A stretch of DNA of 64,000 nucleotides. Origin: Carettochelys insculpta (Eukaryota > Chordata > Testudines > Carettochelyidae). Below the pieces are notes generated by a model that had not been told where the DNA came from, did no database searches, and saw nothing but the letters and a program-made list of their open reading frames with translations. Location: contig NC_134137.1 in NCBI RefSeq assembly GCF_033958435.1, forward strand, positions 240,296,501-240,360,500, in the 5' to 3' direction. The position numbers and the translations under genes are program-made. Every line of letters begins with the position of its first letter. Positions within the stretch are counted from its first letter, which is position 1. Of the stretch, positions 1 to 10,908 are shown one piece after another.

Positions 1-1235
1 CAGCACTGTTACCTGTAGGAGGAGCTTGAGTCGGGTGATGCGTTGGAAGGGGAGAATGAGGAAAGATTTGAGGGAGCGGCGCTGGCACACAGGATCACTC
101 TCCAGCCTCTCTAGCGCTTGCTGGAACCGTGCATTTCCATTCCTGCCAAGGAGAGAGAGAGAGGGAAATCAAGGAGTCATACAGAACAACAAAGCTGTGG
201 TGCCTTCAGCAAGGGCAGAGGTTGGATCACAGCTGGATGCAACCAAGCAGCAGAACTGCCATTACTGGGGAACTGACTCTCTTTCCCTGCAGTGATCGGT
301 GCCTTTCAATGGAGCTCAGCCCTCCTGCTGGGGAAGAGGTAGCGTGCAGGCTGGCCCTTTGGGAACTGATCTCTCAGCAGGACGACAGTGAGAAAGTCAT
401 CGGGACTGACTCCCTGGGTGTGTCAGGGCTGCGGCACTTGGAGGAAAAATGGTGGGTGCTCTGCGCCCACTGACAGCCACCTGTCAGAACTTCCCCCTGT
501 CCCAGCACCCTCCTGCTTGCTGGTGGGCCCTGCTGAGCAGCAATTCTTATTGCCTGCCTGTGCCTCCAGCCCACCATGGATAAGATGTTTGGTGGTCTCA
601 GGAGAAACGTTCCAATTTTTTCCATTCATGTGCAGAATAAATTTTATAACGTGCACTGAGGCATGTGCTGATGGGCACTACTAATAGAAACATCTGCTGC
701 TGCCAGCTGTGGGTGCTCAGCTAAGGAGCTGGGTGGCACCTGAATCACTCCTGGGCAGCTGCCCAAGCACACAGCATAGAGGGAATGCTGGCCAGGAGGG
801 GCTGGGGGGGGAGGGAGGGGTGCAGTGTGCTTGGGGGAAATAGGTGGAACAGGGTGGGCAAGGGGCAGAGTGAGAGTGGGGGTGGAGGAGGAATGGGAAG
901 GAGGGTAGCGTGGGGCAGGAGTGGGGCCTGGGAGGGAACTCCCCCCCCCAGCAGATTAGTAACTCAGCATCTGTGGTGCCACTTGGATCTCTTTCCTTCT
1001 TGAGAGAAATGGCCCTAGTGGGTTAGACCAGTGGTGCAACAGGCACAGGACTCCGACAATGACCAGAACAAGAACTGCAGAGAAAGTTTACAGAAGAGGG
1101 CAGCTGGAGTGATCCCCACAGTCTTTGCCTCCCGGCTTCTGGCAGTCAGAGGTGTAGGGCTGCCCAAGCATGGGATAACATTTCTGACCATCCTGGCTAA
1201 TAGTCACTTATGGCCCTACTTCCTATGAATGTACC
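1..1235. other. No gene recognised; left-edge non-coding DNA
   Basis: I see no exon on either strand. The missing downstream exons of ARHGEF5 (rest of DH, PH, SH3) should lie to the left on the minus strand, and none of their conserved motifs appear here. Positions about 785-950 are G-rich low-complexity sequence with runs of 7-8 G or C. Confidence 0.5.
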
Positions 1236-2032
1236 TACTTCTTTTTTTGAACCCAGTTATACCTGTGGTCACCATAGCATCTGATGGCAATGAGTTCCAA
1301 AGGTGTACTGTGCATTGTGTGGAAAAATTGCTGCGTCTTCTTTGTAGTAAGTCTATTGACCATTGATGTCACTGGCTGCCCCCTGGTTTTTATATTGTGG
1401 GAAAAAATAAATAATACTTCTCTATTTTTCTACACCATTCAATGTTTTACAGACCAGTTTTGTGTGCCTCACTTTTCTATGGTAAACGGCCCTAATCTTT
1501 TTATTCTTCTCTCAGGCGGAAGCTGTTCCGTACCCTTGATAATCTTTGCTACGCTTCTCTGAAGCTTTGTTACTTCCATTATACCCTTTTTGAGAGAAGG
1601 TGACCAGAACTGAACGCAGTACTGAAGGTGAGGATGCACCATGTATTTATGTAGTGGTATTAAGAGATGATCTGTGTCTTATTTTCTATGCCTTTCTTAA
1701 TAGCTCCTAATATTATCAGCATTTTGGACTGCAGCTGGAGACTGAGCTGAAATTTTCAGAGAACTATCGATGGTGATTCCAAGATCTTTCTTGAGACCCT
1801 ATCGTTATACATGTGTAGTTGAGATAATACTTTCCTTTGTGCATTATTCCTTATCATTGATAACGTGCACTTATCAATGTGGAATATCATCTGACATTCG
1901 GTTGCCCATTCGCCCAGTTTTGTGAGACCACTTGGTAACTCTTCACAGCCAACTTTGGACTTAACAATCTTGAATAATTTTGTATCATCTGCAAACTTTC
2001 CCACTTCTCTATTCACTCCCTTTTCTGCTGGG
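1236..2032 (-). mobile_element. CR1 LINE fragment (end of reverse transcriptase and thumb), decayed
   Basis: Read on the minus strand, 2016-1756 encodes the CR1 reverse-transcriptase stretch with the recognisable FADDTKLFKIV box (KFADDTKLF is typical of CR1). It is followed by the conserved GEWATECQM...HIDKC region with several substitutions. The DNA leftward to about 1240 resembles the CR1 region downstream of the RT core (reversed phrases such as atggcaatgagttcca). The copy is truncated at both ends and frame-broken, and it lies downstream of the last visible ARHGEF5 exon, within the gene's span. Confidence 0.8.
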
Positions 2033-2039
2033 CAAGAGA

Positions 2040-2832
2040 TGCCCTCTGCAATAGGGAGATATCACCCTACAGAGGGCATAGCCACATTCCCATTTCTCCC
2101 TCAGTAGTAGGGCCCTTCCATAGAGGTAGAGACAATGTCTGTGTGCGCCTCCTTTCTCTAGGGCTCAGGTGGCATCCCCGAGGCTCTCTCCATTTGGAAT
2201 TGAGCCCTCCCTGGTGGTCTGAAGGGATGGGTTGGTACCAAGGCAGCCTCCATCAGTACTGGGAGGCAGTGAGAATCCGTACAAGGGGTGGTTCAGTTAG
2301 GACAGTGCTCTTCTCCGGGAAAAGAAGAAAGACAGTTTGTGTGCAGCTTCCATGGGGACTGCATTCTTGTGCGGAGATGCTGGGAAAGTTGTTAGTGAGG
2401 CAGTCTCACTCTGTTCTGGGATCCCTCCCCATATAAGATCATTATCCAGATGACCTCCACGGCCAAGGTGAACCGAATCCTCCCAGCCAGTCATATCTGC
2501 CTTCTTCAGTGTGATGGGGTGGCATGAACCTGCAATTATTAATTTCTGCCTTCTCCAGCCAGATGCTCTGATGCTTGGTAGAATAAAAAGCTGAATAGTC
2601 TTTCCCTTTCTCTGACTGTTAAACCACAGGAGCCTGGAGCTTCCCACCCAAAGGATGATTTCTGTTACACTGAAAGAGAGCCTCTGATTACTAACATCCA
2701 CATCCCGGTAGATGGGGTAGGACCACCTGGGGGCAACCTGCAATTGCTCAGCTCTGCCTGCCTGATAAAGGGCTCTTAGGAGTTGCAGCAAGGAGAAGAG
2801 AGGGTGGGGTGGGAACAGAGCAGTGTTCTTAC
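2040..2832. other. ARHGEF5 intron sequence, nothing else recognised
   Basis: This stretch follows the splice donor of the last visible exon. A minus-strand open frame at 2297-2791 has no recognisable similarity, no flanking splice signals fitting the gene's phase and no family motif, so I treat it as chance. Confidence 0.5.
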
Positions 2833-2985
2833 ATTAGCCTCTGGAAAATCTGCTCCTGGTAGGTCTGATTGGTCACGTATGGAAGATACACCCTGCGGAA
2901 TTCAGGGGCGTGTCTCAGAGCCACATCACACACGTTGAAGGTGAACATGTTCTCCTCAAACTTCTCCTCCAGGTCGAAGAGGAAA
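2833..2985 (-). CDS. ARHGEF5: ARHGEF5 exon: DH (RhoGEF) domain, second visible part
   Basis: The acceptor is TTACAG before 2985 and the donor is GTAAGA after 2833. The exon is 153 nt, enters in phase 2 and leaves after AT of an ATG codon. It translates as SFLFDLEEKFEENMFTFN, then VCDVALRHAPEFRRVYLPY and VTNQTYQEQIFQRLM. This aligns closely with the human ARHGEF5 DH segment around VCDVVLNHAPDFRRVYLPYV. The region belongs to the helical bundle of the DH domain that catalyses nucleotide exchange on Rho GTPases. It is the last exon inside the window; the following exon (the conserved [11 protein letters not shown] stretch) is not present to the left. Confidence 0.9.
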
Positions 2986-3054
2986 CTGTAATGCCCCATA
3001 CGTCGCCATGAAAGGAGAGAGAAACAGTGTTACTAATGTGCAGTTTGTAACTGG

Positions 3055-3160
3055 GCAGAGTCACACCTGGGACCTCCAGAGCTTAGTGCAGGCACCTCTA
3101 CAGCTTGAGCTAAAAGCCTGCTCAGCTTAGGCTGTAGAGGACACTCATTCCTTCACTGTG
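3055..3160. repeat. Short SINE-like repeat fragment (copy 1)
   Basis: The phrase acctgggacctccagagc with its continuation to agcttagtgca recurs at about 26117, on the same strand, so it is a dispersed repeat. The sequence that follows (agcttgagctaaaagcct) resembles the 5' region of a turtle tRNA-derived SINE. Family assignment is tentative. Confidence 0.5.
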
Positions 3161-3237
3161 AAGTGGTCTCGGTGCAGCTACGTGGGACAGCACACTACAC
3201 GTAGGGGTGTGGGTTACAGAGCAGGTGGTGGTGGTGT

Positions 3238-3375
3238 TTGTTATTGGTGTTACCGTAGCACCTTGGAACCATAACCACAGTCCAGGATTCCATGGTGCAA
3301 GGCACTGTACACACCTGGAACAAAAGCATGGTCCCTGCCTCAAGGAGCTGAGACTCTAAGAATAAGACACAGATG
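3238..3375 (+). repeat. Ancient amniote interspersed repeat (MIR/CORE-SINE- or L3-like)
   Basis: The phrases gtagcacct, caaggcactgtacacac and catggtccctgcctcaagga match a widespread old amniote repeat whose usual form runs through 'gctaggcgctgtacaaac' and 'agtccctgccc'. The copy is diverged. A different part of what is probably the same family lies at about 30,000-30,230. I recognise it from memory only, so the class is uncertain. Confidence 0.5.
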
Positions 3376-4259
3376 GACACAGAAACATTCGGAGAGCACA
3401 AGCAAAGCCAGAATGTCCTTTTGTCTCTATCAGGCACCACCCTCCTTCCCTTGCTGTGCTACGGGCAAGGCCCATACACTAATCACAAGGTTGGGCTCCA
3501 CTTTAGGATGACAGGTCTAGGGATTAGTGGTTTGTCTTCCAGTGTGAAAGAAAGTTGGGGAATTCCAAAATACCTCATAATTAAGGCAAAAAGGATTTCA
3601 GCTCCTGTAAACTCCTGTTTACTGCTGTTTAAGCTACTGTCACAAAGATCTGAGAGTTTAAAATAAAAACAACCCAGCCTTGTACTAGAATTTTAAGAAG
3701 TGGCCGATGCCCTCAGTCAAGCCTCACAAAAGAAAAGAAAAGGCTCTGAGATAACAGAATGCACACCAAGATGTCTGGCATGTGGTGGCAATGCTTCTGG
3801 TTCAGGCTTCTGGCTGTTGCTAAATAGATCCAGGTTGGGATTTGCCAGATGGTGGCTTTAATTTTCTAAAATTGGGTCGGGGGTTCTGTGTTGTTTTGCT
3901 TGGGGCTAGATTTGGTAATTCTCATTTGGTTAAGATCAACATAGGCAGGCCCTGAGTTCTGGCTGAGGGCAGTTTAGATACTCTGTTTTCCTGCTATCAT
4001 CTCTTTGTACAAGGACACTACAATTTCTGCATGTGCCATACTTAATGAACAAGACTATCTGGATTACTCTTGCATCCAAAGGAAAACTGAGGTTTGTTCC
4101 AGGAGGGGCAGATGTCCTTCTGAGAAAGGGGTGTGTTCCGCAGGACTGAACCAACATGTGGTGAGAGGTCTATTAAGAGGTTTTGTCTTTTTTTAACCTT
4201 GGGCTGTATCTGCACTTCACAGACCCTGGTGGTCTCTGAAGTGAAGGATCAGGGCTCAC

Positions 4260-4420
4260 CTGGCACTGACATCATGCACTTCCTGTAGGCGGGAGAAAAG
4301 CCACTTGCGCTCCTGATTGGTGAGGAGCGCCTGGAGTTCCGATGAGCGCTGGAAGTGATCCACTGCCACATTTAAACTCCGCAAGTATGAAGCCTCTGAC
4401 ATGATCAACTCAAATTTGGT
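4260..4420 (-). CDS. ARHGEF5: ARHGEF5 exon: start of DH (RhoGEF) domain
   Basis: The acceptor is TGTACAG before 4420 and the donor is CCAG/GTGAGC at 4260. The exon is 161 nt, enters in phase 0 and leaves with two bases of a codon. It begins TKFELIMSEASYLRSLNVAV and continues DHFQRSSELQALLTNQERKW and LFSRLQEVHDVSA. The human protein has FELIVSEASYLRSLNIAVDH at the same place. This is the first conserved helix of the DH domain, which contacts the Rho GTPase switch regions. No disabling change is visible. Confidence 0.92.
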
Positions 4421-5509
4421 CTGTACAAGAGGAGAGGAAAGGACACAGTGTCAACATACCAGGTATGCCTATGAGGGATGTAAACGAGTGTTACTGAACA
4501 ATGAAGGGGTGAAAGCCAGGAACATTCCTGGCTTCCAGCATAGTGGTGTCTAGCTGCTGATTCATAATGGAGAAGGAGCCAAGCTCTCTCTGAGAAGGCA
4601 GTATAAAGAGAGAGCTGGCAGTATACTGGCTGGCAGAGACAGATGAGGACATCAGCCTGCTCCTTACTTCGTCTATCCATTTATTGAGATTGAAAGACAA
4701 GCATGTGGTACAATTTTGAATCTATTCATCAACTTGACTTGCAACTGTAGTATGTATTTTCTTGCTTTAAAAACCTGAAATAAGCACAATACCCTCATGT
4801 GTTCTCCTTTCTCCAAAGATTCACCTGTGCTGATCATTTCTTTACTTATCCCACCTCCACCACTCTTTTTCATGGGGCATCTGATCTCCTCCGTTAAACT
4901 TCTTGTTGCCTTATCAGGGTCCTCAAATTTCCTCCATGTCCTCATTTTCTCCTCCTTCCCTGGATCCTCATTCCCACTGCTTCTGCTCCATTTCCTCCTG
5001 ATTCCCCTTGTTCTTCCCATCCTGCTTCTCTGAATCTGCCTGCCCAGTGCCTTCCAAGTTCACCTCATGTACTCAATCGCCAACTTTTGATCCTGATTTT
5101 TTTTATTTCTACAGCATTTATGGCCTTGACTAATGTAATTTTCCAGCTTCTTCCATACTTGGTTTAGCTTAATAACTGAACTTCAGAACCCAGGAGACCC
5201 CTTCCAAGTTTACTCCCCTCATGCCACAAGATTTTGTAATCACTCCCAATTTGCTTTCCCTTAATGTACTGGTAGGAGCTATCATCCCATTCCTTACCCT
5301 TGTACACCTTTGTAGTACAATGCTAAATTCAATTAGCTCACAGTCACAGGTACCAAACTTCCTTTTAAACTGGATGCACATTCTAAATTATTTCTCTTCC
5401 TATTCACCCATTCCTGCTTCATGAATTTATGCTCTCTGATTTGTCCATCCATGTATGCTGTCCCACCTGGCCAATCACCATCCATCTGCCTACGGCATCC
5501 AACCATTAC
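4421..5509. other. ARHGEF5 intron, no additional feature recognised
   Basis: Open frames here (for example 4673-5020 minus, with Arg/Lys/Glu-rich sequence from a purine-rich stretch) are low-complexity chance frames. About 4,800-5,100 is pyrimidine-rich on the plus strand. Confidence 0.55.
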
Positions 5510-5772
5510 CTCCTGTAGTTTCTGATCATCTCGGGACATGTTCAGCAGCATTCTGCTTCCTCGGATCATGGGGATGTCCTGCCAGAGGGACGCGTTGGCT
5601 GAGACTGACAGACGTTGCAGGTAAGAGTCCTGTGGAGACTGTCCTTTCCTTCGTAACCTTGGGGAGCTTGGAGTGTTCAGTTCCAAGTCCTCTGCCAAGG
5701 AATCTGCTCTCTTCTGGCTCTGGATTGCCTTGTTCAGAGCCACATCACTGTATTCTTGGTAGAGTAACTTTG
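5510..5772 (-). CDS. ARHGEF5: ARHGEF5 exon: linker upstream of DH domain
   Basis: The acceptor is CTCCACAG before 5772 and the donor is GGAG/GTAATG at 5510. The exon is 263 nt, entering in phase 1 and leaving in phase 0. It encodes KLLYQEYSDVALNKAIQSQ, then a Ser/Pro/Arg segment, SYLQRLSVSANASLWQDI and PMIRGSRMLLNMSRDDQKLQ. Human ARHGEF5 has LLYQEYSDVVLNKEIQSQ and SYLQRLSMASSGSLWQEIP at this position, and related Ephexin-type GEFs share the SLWQDIP motif. Phosphotyrosine regulation of the YQEY segment by Src-family kinases is known from this GEF family; regulation here is inferred. Confidence 0.93.
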
Positions 5773-6137
5773 CTGTGGAGGAAGGCCTGCAGTTCATATT
5801 CATTCTAAAGCAGTGACTCCCCTTCCTACCGAACTCCTTGGGTAGAGAAAGCTCCATTACTCCTGCAGTACAGTAATGCTGGGTGGAGAAGGCTCCATTA
5901 TGGTTTCAGTACATAGGACATGTAAGAGCCTATGATGTTTATAATGCACCAATACAGCTCTGCATATCTCTAATCACATTATACAGTAATGGTTACATTG
6001 TCCTCACTATCTACTCTTACTGATACTCCCACCTAATTTCACTCTAGCAAGAGGCTGCAGATATCCTCTCTTCAGCTCTCCAAATGGGAGGGGTAATGGC
6101 TGGGGTTCTGGCAAGCGCTTGGATGGGAGGTACTTAC
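5773..6137. other. ARHGEF5 intron, nothing recognised
   Basis: This is a short intron with no repeat or additional exon that I can identify. Confidence 0.6.
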
Positions 6138-6202
6138 AGGAGTGGATCAGTTTGGAATGTCGGCGGCTGAGGTTCTCCAGTGTGGTTACAGGTTGCTTCT
6201 CC
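6138..6202 (-). CDS. ARHGEF5: ARHGEF5 small exon
   Basis: The acceptor is CCTGACAG before 6202 and the donor is TCCT/GTAAGTA at 6138. The exon is 65 nt, entering in phase 2 and leaving in phase 1. The joined reading is REKQPVTTLENLSRRHSKLI followed by HS. It corresponds to human REKKPKEVMGGFSRRCSKLI. It bridges the large N-terminal exon to the YQEYSDV exon. Its short length means it is supported mainly by phase and by the SRRxSKLI match. Confidence 0.88.
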
Positions 6203-6577
6203 CTGTCAGGGAAGAGGAGAAGATAGATGAAAATAAGAAATGCTGAACTGGGTGCAGTTCAGCCAGATCTTGGTCATTTAGTATGGAACAGCTGGGAATT
6301 CTTTCTCCGTCAAGTTCAGAGTCTGCATTCTGCATGTCTCCTAAGAAGGCCCGTTTTCATGGTGATGGAAATTCAGAAGTAAAGGGACATGGATTCCCCT
6401 CTTGCCCCTTGTGAAAGGGGATCCCATTGCATGGATTGCCTGGGCTGAAGCTTAGCTAGCCCATCTCAGAGACCATTTTGCTCTGTTGTCCGTTTTTGGG
6501 TCCCTAAAGAATCACCAGAAAGTTCTGGGCCCCAGTATATCAGGTGCAAGGGATTAGAAGCAAATCTACAGACTCAC

Positions 6578-6629
6578 CGGAATATAACTTTGTCTGAGCT
6601 GGCTCGATGGTCCTTGTATGTTCCCTCCT
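6578..6629 (-). CDS. ARHGEF5: ARHGEF5 small exon
   Basis: The acceptor is CCTTTCAG before 6629 and the donor is TTCCG/GTGAGTC at 6578. The exon is 52 nt, entering in phase 1 and leaving in phase 2. It encodes EEGTYKDHRASSDKVIF, corresponding to the human segment ending in SDTVVFRE. Phase continuity with both neighbours is exact. Confidence 0.85.
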
Positions 6630-6864
6630 CTGAAAGGACAAGAGAGGTTATCCCACTTGCTCCCAATGAGACAGCAAGCAAAAGAGAGAGATTTCAAACA
6701 GCCAACTTCAAGGATGTGAAGCAGTGTGAGGGTACCACATCTTAAAACCTGCGTATATAGAGCCAGCAGTCTGGGACTGGAACCAGTGCCCTCCTGAGGT
6801 TTTATTCCTAACTGCAGCTTCATGGCTCTAATAATAATTAACACTTCACACCTATCATTTAGAC

Positions 6865-7206
6865 CAGGATCAGCCACCCTGGGCACATGTGACAAGAGTG
6901 GCATGCGAGCCAATTTTCATCGGCACATGAGGCAGGAGCTCAGCCCCACCCCTCCTCCCCCATGCAACCAGGAGCTTGCTCAAAGCCATGCCACCTGTGG
7001 TTAACAAAGACCAGCTAGTGCTACCAACTGCCACCTAAATAGTAAACCTCTGCATCTTTATTTATTTATTAATGGGTAAAAAATGAATAAACTGTTGTAA
7101 GTAGGACTATTAGTGATTTTAAAAAGTATCACCAGCACTGAGTTTGTACATAAAGGTTAAAAGGTCACATTTTGGCAGTCCGCCTTGGAAAGGCTACTGA
7201 CCCCTG
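6865..7206. mobile_element. Non-autonomous hAT element with 8-bp target-site duplication
   Basis: The element starts CAGGATCAGCCACCC and ends CTGACCCCTG, whose reverse complement is CAGGGGTCAGTAGCC. These are Charlie-like hAT terminal inverted repeats. Flanks are atttagac (6857-6864) and ctttagac (7207-7214), 7 of 8 bases identical, which is the hAT target-duplication length. It is 342 bp with no coding capacity, and lies inside the ARHGEF5 intron. Confidence 0.8.
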
Positions 7207-7703
7207 CTTTAGACAATAGTTCTTTTCTTTCACACACCCACTTTTCCAAGCCACCAAATTGGAAGAAGATAGGATTTTCAAAAGTGACAATGACTTTGGG
7301 TGCCCAATTTGGCGTGCCAGAAAGCGGCCTGATTTATCAAAAGGTGGATGACTCAGCATTTTAGGGAAATGAGGTCCCTTTAAAATGACTCAGGATGACA
7401 CAGCCTAACTAACTAGTCTTTTCTGAAAAACCAAGCCTTGTTCTTGAAAATGGTCAGGTCCCAAACCTCTGACTGACTTCACAGTTGTGAGTACTCAACA
7501 CCTCTGAAAAATCACCCTATACATATGTGTTGGGAGCGCTGTGCTTAAGAGGATTGAGCCTGGATGTCAGAGCTGGGTCCATTATGATTTGGATTCTAGA
7601 TCATTAGGTGACCTTTGAGACGTCAGTCTCTCTGAAGCACAGTTTTGTTTGTAGAAAGGTGAAAATATTGACCTTGTTTGATGGAGGGGCCTAACGAAGT
7701 GTC

Positions 7704-7818
7704 AGGAAAGAACTATGAGAACAAGAAGTCCTGTGACACAGGACTTCTTGTTGTTCTCGAAGATACAGACTAACACGGCTACCTCTCTGATACTTGTCAC
7801 CATGCAAGGAAAGAACTA
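7704..7818. mobile_element. Penelope-like 3' tail, inverted mini-pair with 12-bp TSD
   Basis: A short minus-oriented tail piece (aacaagaagtcctgtg) faces a plus-oriented tail piece (acaggacttcttgttg, then the agatacagactaacacgg segment). This makes a small palindrome at 7720-7750. Direct repeats AGGAAAGAACTA at 7704-7715 and 7807-7818 flank it. The tail belongs to the B subfamily ('ccacaggact...acagactaacacggctacc'). See the PLE at 45.7-47.2 kb for why I link these tails to Penelope-like elements. Confidence 0.72.
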
Positions 7819-7909
7819 CGTATGTGGTAAAGGGTTATTAAGACCAGATGGTGACAGAGATGAGAACAAAGCCTAGTGGAGCAGGTGAGGGGACCACTTA
7901 CAGTTAACT

Positions 7910-8193
7910 TAGGGTTTTTCAAACTTTACTGTACCACAACCTCCTCCTGACAGCGAGAATTACTGCACTACCTTGGGAGAAGGGACTGAAGCCCAAGTCC
8001 CACCATCCTGGACAACGGGCCCTAGCCCCACTGCTCTGGAGGATGCCCAAGCATAAGGGCTTCAGCCGTGAGCAGTGAGGCTTGGATTTGGGCTTCAGCC
8101 CTGAGCCTCAATAAGTATAATGCCAGCCCTGGCGACCCCATTAAAATGGGGCCATGACCGACTTTGGAGTCCTGACCCACAGTTTGAAAACTG
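7910..8193. mobile_element. hAT (Charlie-type) remnant
   Basis: The left end reads gggtttttcaaacttt and the right end cacagtttgaaaactg. These are mutually inverted and match the classic vertebrate Charlie terminus (CAGTGGTTTTCAAACTTT). The interior has no open frame. Target duplications are not clear. Confidence 0.6.
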
Positions 8194-9224
8194 CTCCACT
8201 AACTTCTACTCTGAGGGCCAAAAATGTATAAGTGCAATTTTTGAAGCAAAGTGGCATCAGTGTAAAAACCACTTCCATTATCCCCAAACGCCAATACATA
8301 TGCAGTGGGGAAAAAAACATAAAACGCAAATATGCCAAAAATGGCAAAAATATACCAAAATTCTCACTAATTTCACCCAGCCCAGTATCTGAATTTAGAA
8401 AGGGAATAGCCGTCTCATCCTCCCACATACACACTAGGTACATACTGGCTACTGGTCATTAACTTCCACCAAAGACAGGTCACTGGATCTGATGAGATTA
8501 GCATTGTGATGCACTATCTGAAAATCTGTATTCTTATGAAAAATGTTGCCAAAAGTAGCATGGGGTCAGACTGAGAGCTGAAGATTTCTGAATAAAATTG
8601 AATGGCTCAAGTGTGTCATTAAAGAGGGGCCACCTTTAAGTGCACCAGAGATCTCTACCCCTCACAGGCAAACAGCTTACTGTAAAAGGGTTAATACCAG
8701 TGACACCACAGCATGCTTAAGGAAAAGGACTAGAACTCAGAATAAGAACAGAGTGTGGTTACAGAGTGAGCCTCCCAGGCCAGATCAGGAGACAAGTTGC
8801 CAACTTTCCACACAAAACAGAACACCCTAGTCCTACCCCTTCCCTAAGGACATGCCCCATGTCCAGCCTCTTTCCGGAGGCTCTGTCCCCACAACTCACT
8901 ACATTTCCCCCTCCCTCAGTAGCTCGCTCTTCTCCACTTTCACTGGGCTGGGGTAAGGGGCTGAGGTGCAGGAGGAGGTGTGGGCTCTGGGGTGGGTCGA
9001 GACATGAGGATTTCAGAGTGAGTGTGGGGGCTCTAGGCTCAGGCAGAGTACTAGGATGCAAAAGGGGGGGCAAGCTTTACTTGGGGGTGTGAGCTATGGG
9101 TGGGGTCAGGGATGAGGGGATTGGATGTAGGAGAGGACCCCAGATTTGCAGGGCTCAGGGTTAAGTCAAGAAGTTAGGACTTGGGGTTTGCCTTGGACTG
9201 CTATCCAGTCAGTGGTACCATGGG

Positions 9225-9420
9225 GTTAAGGCAGGCTCCCTACCTCTCCTGGCTTTGCACTATGCCCCAGAAGTGGCTGGCAGGTCCAGATCCTAGTGGG
9301 GGGGCATGTCTCTGTGCGGTGCTCTTGTCCACAGGCACCACCTCTGCAGCTCCCATTTGCCATGGTTCCTGGTTAATGGGAATGCAGAGTTGGTACTCAG
9401 GGTGGGGGTACTACATGGAG
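9225..9420. repeat. Unclassified dispersed repeat (copy 1)
   Basis: The phrase caggcaccacctctgcagct, then cccatttgccatggttcctgg, is matched by a second copy at about 47,895-48,010 (caggcaccaccccctgcccc, then actcccattggc). Such GC-rich blocks are common in turtles and may be the interior of a hAT-type MITE, but I cannot name the family. Confidence 0.45.
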
Positions 9421-9426
9421 CTGCAT

Positions 9427-9680
9427 ATCATAGAATCCTAGGGCAGGAAGAGATGTCAGGAGGCCATTGAGTCCAGCCCCGTCACCAAAGCAGGATCAAC
9501 CCCAACTAAATCATCCCAGTCAGGACTTTGTCAAGCCAGGACTTGAAAACCTCTAGGGATGCAGATTCCACCACCTTTCTGGGTACCTCATTCCAGTGCT
9601 CCCCGATCTCCTGGTGAAACAGTTTTTCCTAATATCTAACCTAGACCTCCCCCAGCATAACACGTTCTCCCTTCCCGAGA
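9427..9680 (-). mobile_element. CR1 LINE 3'-end fragment
   Basis: The plus strand begins catagaatcctagggcagga and continues agatgtcaggaggccattga, gtccagcccc. This is the reverse complement of the chicken-type CR1 3' untranslated region and terminal ATTCTATG repeat. It continues through caggacttgaaaacctctag, equivalent to the 3' part of the ORF. It is a typical 5'-truncated copy of about 250 bp. Confidence 0.85.
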
Positions 9681-10908
9681 CTAGGAGCCAGACTTGTTGG
9701 CCACTTTCAGGTCACAGTGCAAATCTTGGACAGTCAGGGATCCTACCTTAGCCACACTGTACCACTGTCCAGACTTAACAGCCCTGGCACTTGTGCTAAT
9801 TGGAGCTGCCAAGGTCCCTTTTCAACTCGGCCTTCTGGTTGAAAATCAGATACCTGGCAACCCTCAGCCAGACTAGCTAGCAGTGCCTCTGCTAGTGCTC
9901 TGAAGTGGCTGTGCACACAGAGGCTGACAGTTGCAGCTTGGGCTCTGAAGCCCACCTTTTCTCCCTAAGCTTCAGAACTCGAGCTCCATCCCAAGCCACA
10001 CACCCTCACGGTGCTGCCAGTACAGCTGATTTTGGAGCAGTGGCAGGAGCCCAACTAACCCGAGTCTGTTAACTGGTGCTGGCTATCACTAATTTCACTC
10101 CCTCAGTGGGCAGGCAAGGCAGGAGAGAAGGGAAGCTGGAGGAGCCGGCTGGAAGGGTGGTGAGAACTGATGCTGAGCAGGTGGCTGAAGAGGGATTAAT
10201 TAAATGGAATAGGAATTGCACGTGTGGCTGGTAGCCATTATTACATTGGCCAAGCTGGAGAGTGGAGATGGAGATGGAGATAACAGTTTAAAGCAGGAAA
10301 ATACCTGAGGCGAAGCTAATAGGTTTTTATCTCTGGAAACCCCAATACTTCAGCTCAGTTTTAGTTGTAAAGGGATATATTTCCTAAGGGTACAGAGGGG
10401 CATTAGCAAAGCCCAGAACTGGAATAGCAAGAGGTCTGCAGGGCTGGATAAAGAGGCCGGGCAAAGCTCTGTGTGGATAGCTTTGGAAAGGAATCTCTGG
10501 CCAGGCCCACCAATGGGGGAGGGGAGGCAAAGGGGATAGTTGCCCCCAGCCCTGGCATTACAAAGGAACCCAAAGCTGTGGCCACTACTACATTGGCAGC
10601 AGTTGCAGCTGAAGCACCGGGCCCCTTTGAATCGCCGAGGAAGTGCTGCTGCACATGGTTGAGGGGTGGGAGGAGCCACCACTGTAATCCAGGGGCACTG
10701 TGGTCCTAATGCATAGGTCCTGCCCATTCTGCCCTTGTCTCTGCCCCTTCTGGGGCGTGGAGCTGGGCCCCCCATCCCACCTTGCCCTGGAGCCTGTGGT
10801 GGCCATCAGCACCGCTATCTATGGCTGTAGCTATTTTCACTCCCTCAGTCCTCCACCATTTATGTTGAGATTTGGTATCTGGGACACAGGGCAGGAGAGG
10901 GTTCTCAC

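Larger units (their letters stand above)
2986..4259. other. ARHGEF5 intron with SINE and MIR-like relics
   Basis: This is intronic sequence between the two visible DH exons. It contains a short tRNA-SINE-like fragment (about 3055-3160) and an ancient interspersed repeat (about 3238-3375), listed separately. I see no other coding or RNA feature. Confidence 0.6.
6630..10908. other. ARHGEF5 intron between the giant exon and exon 3
   Basis: This 4.3-kb intron starts GTGAGAA and ends TTTCAG on the minus strand. It hosts two hAT relics, a small PLE palindrome, a CR1 3' end and a shared unclassified repeat (all listed). The remaining parts (about 7215-7700, 8200-9220 and 9680-10900) show no exon or repeat that I recognise. 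About 10258-10290 has a short GGAGAT tandem. Minus-strand open frames at 8759-9073 and 10350-10775 carry no domain. Confidence 0.65.

Noticed and set aside
2297..2791. 164-residue minus-strand frame adjacent to the last ARHGEF5 exon
   Set aside because: It does not match the next expected DH segment ([11 protein letters not shown] region) and lacks splice sites in the needed phase.
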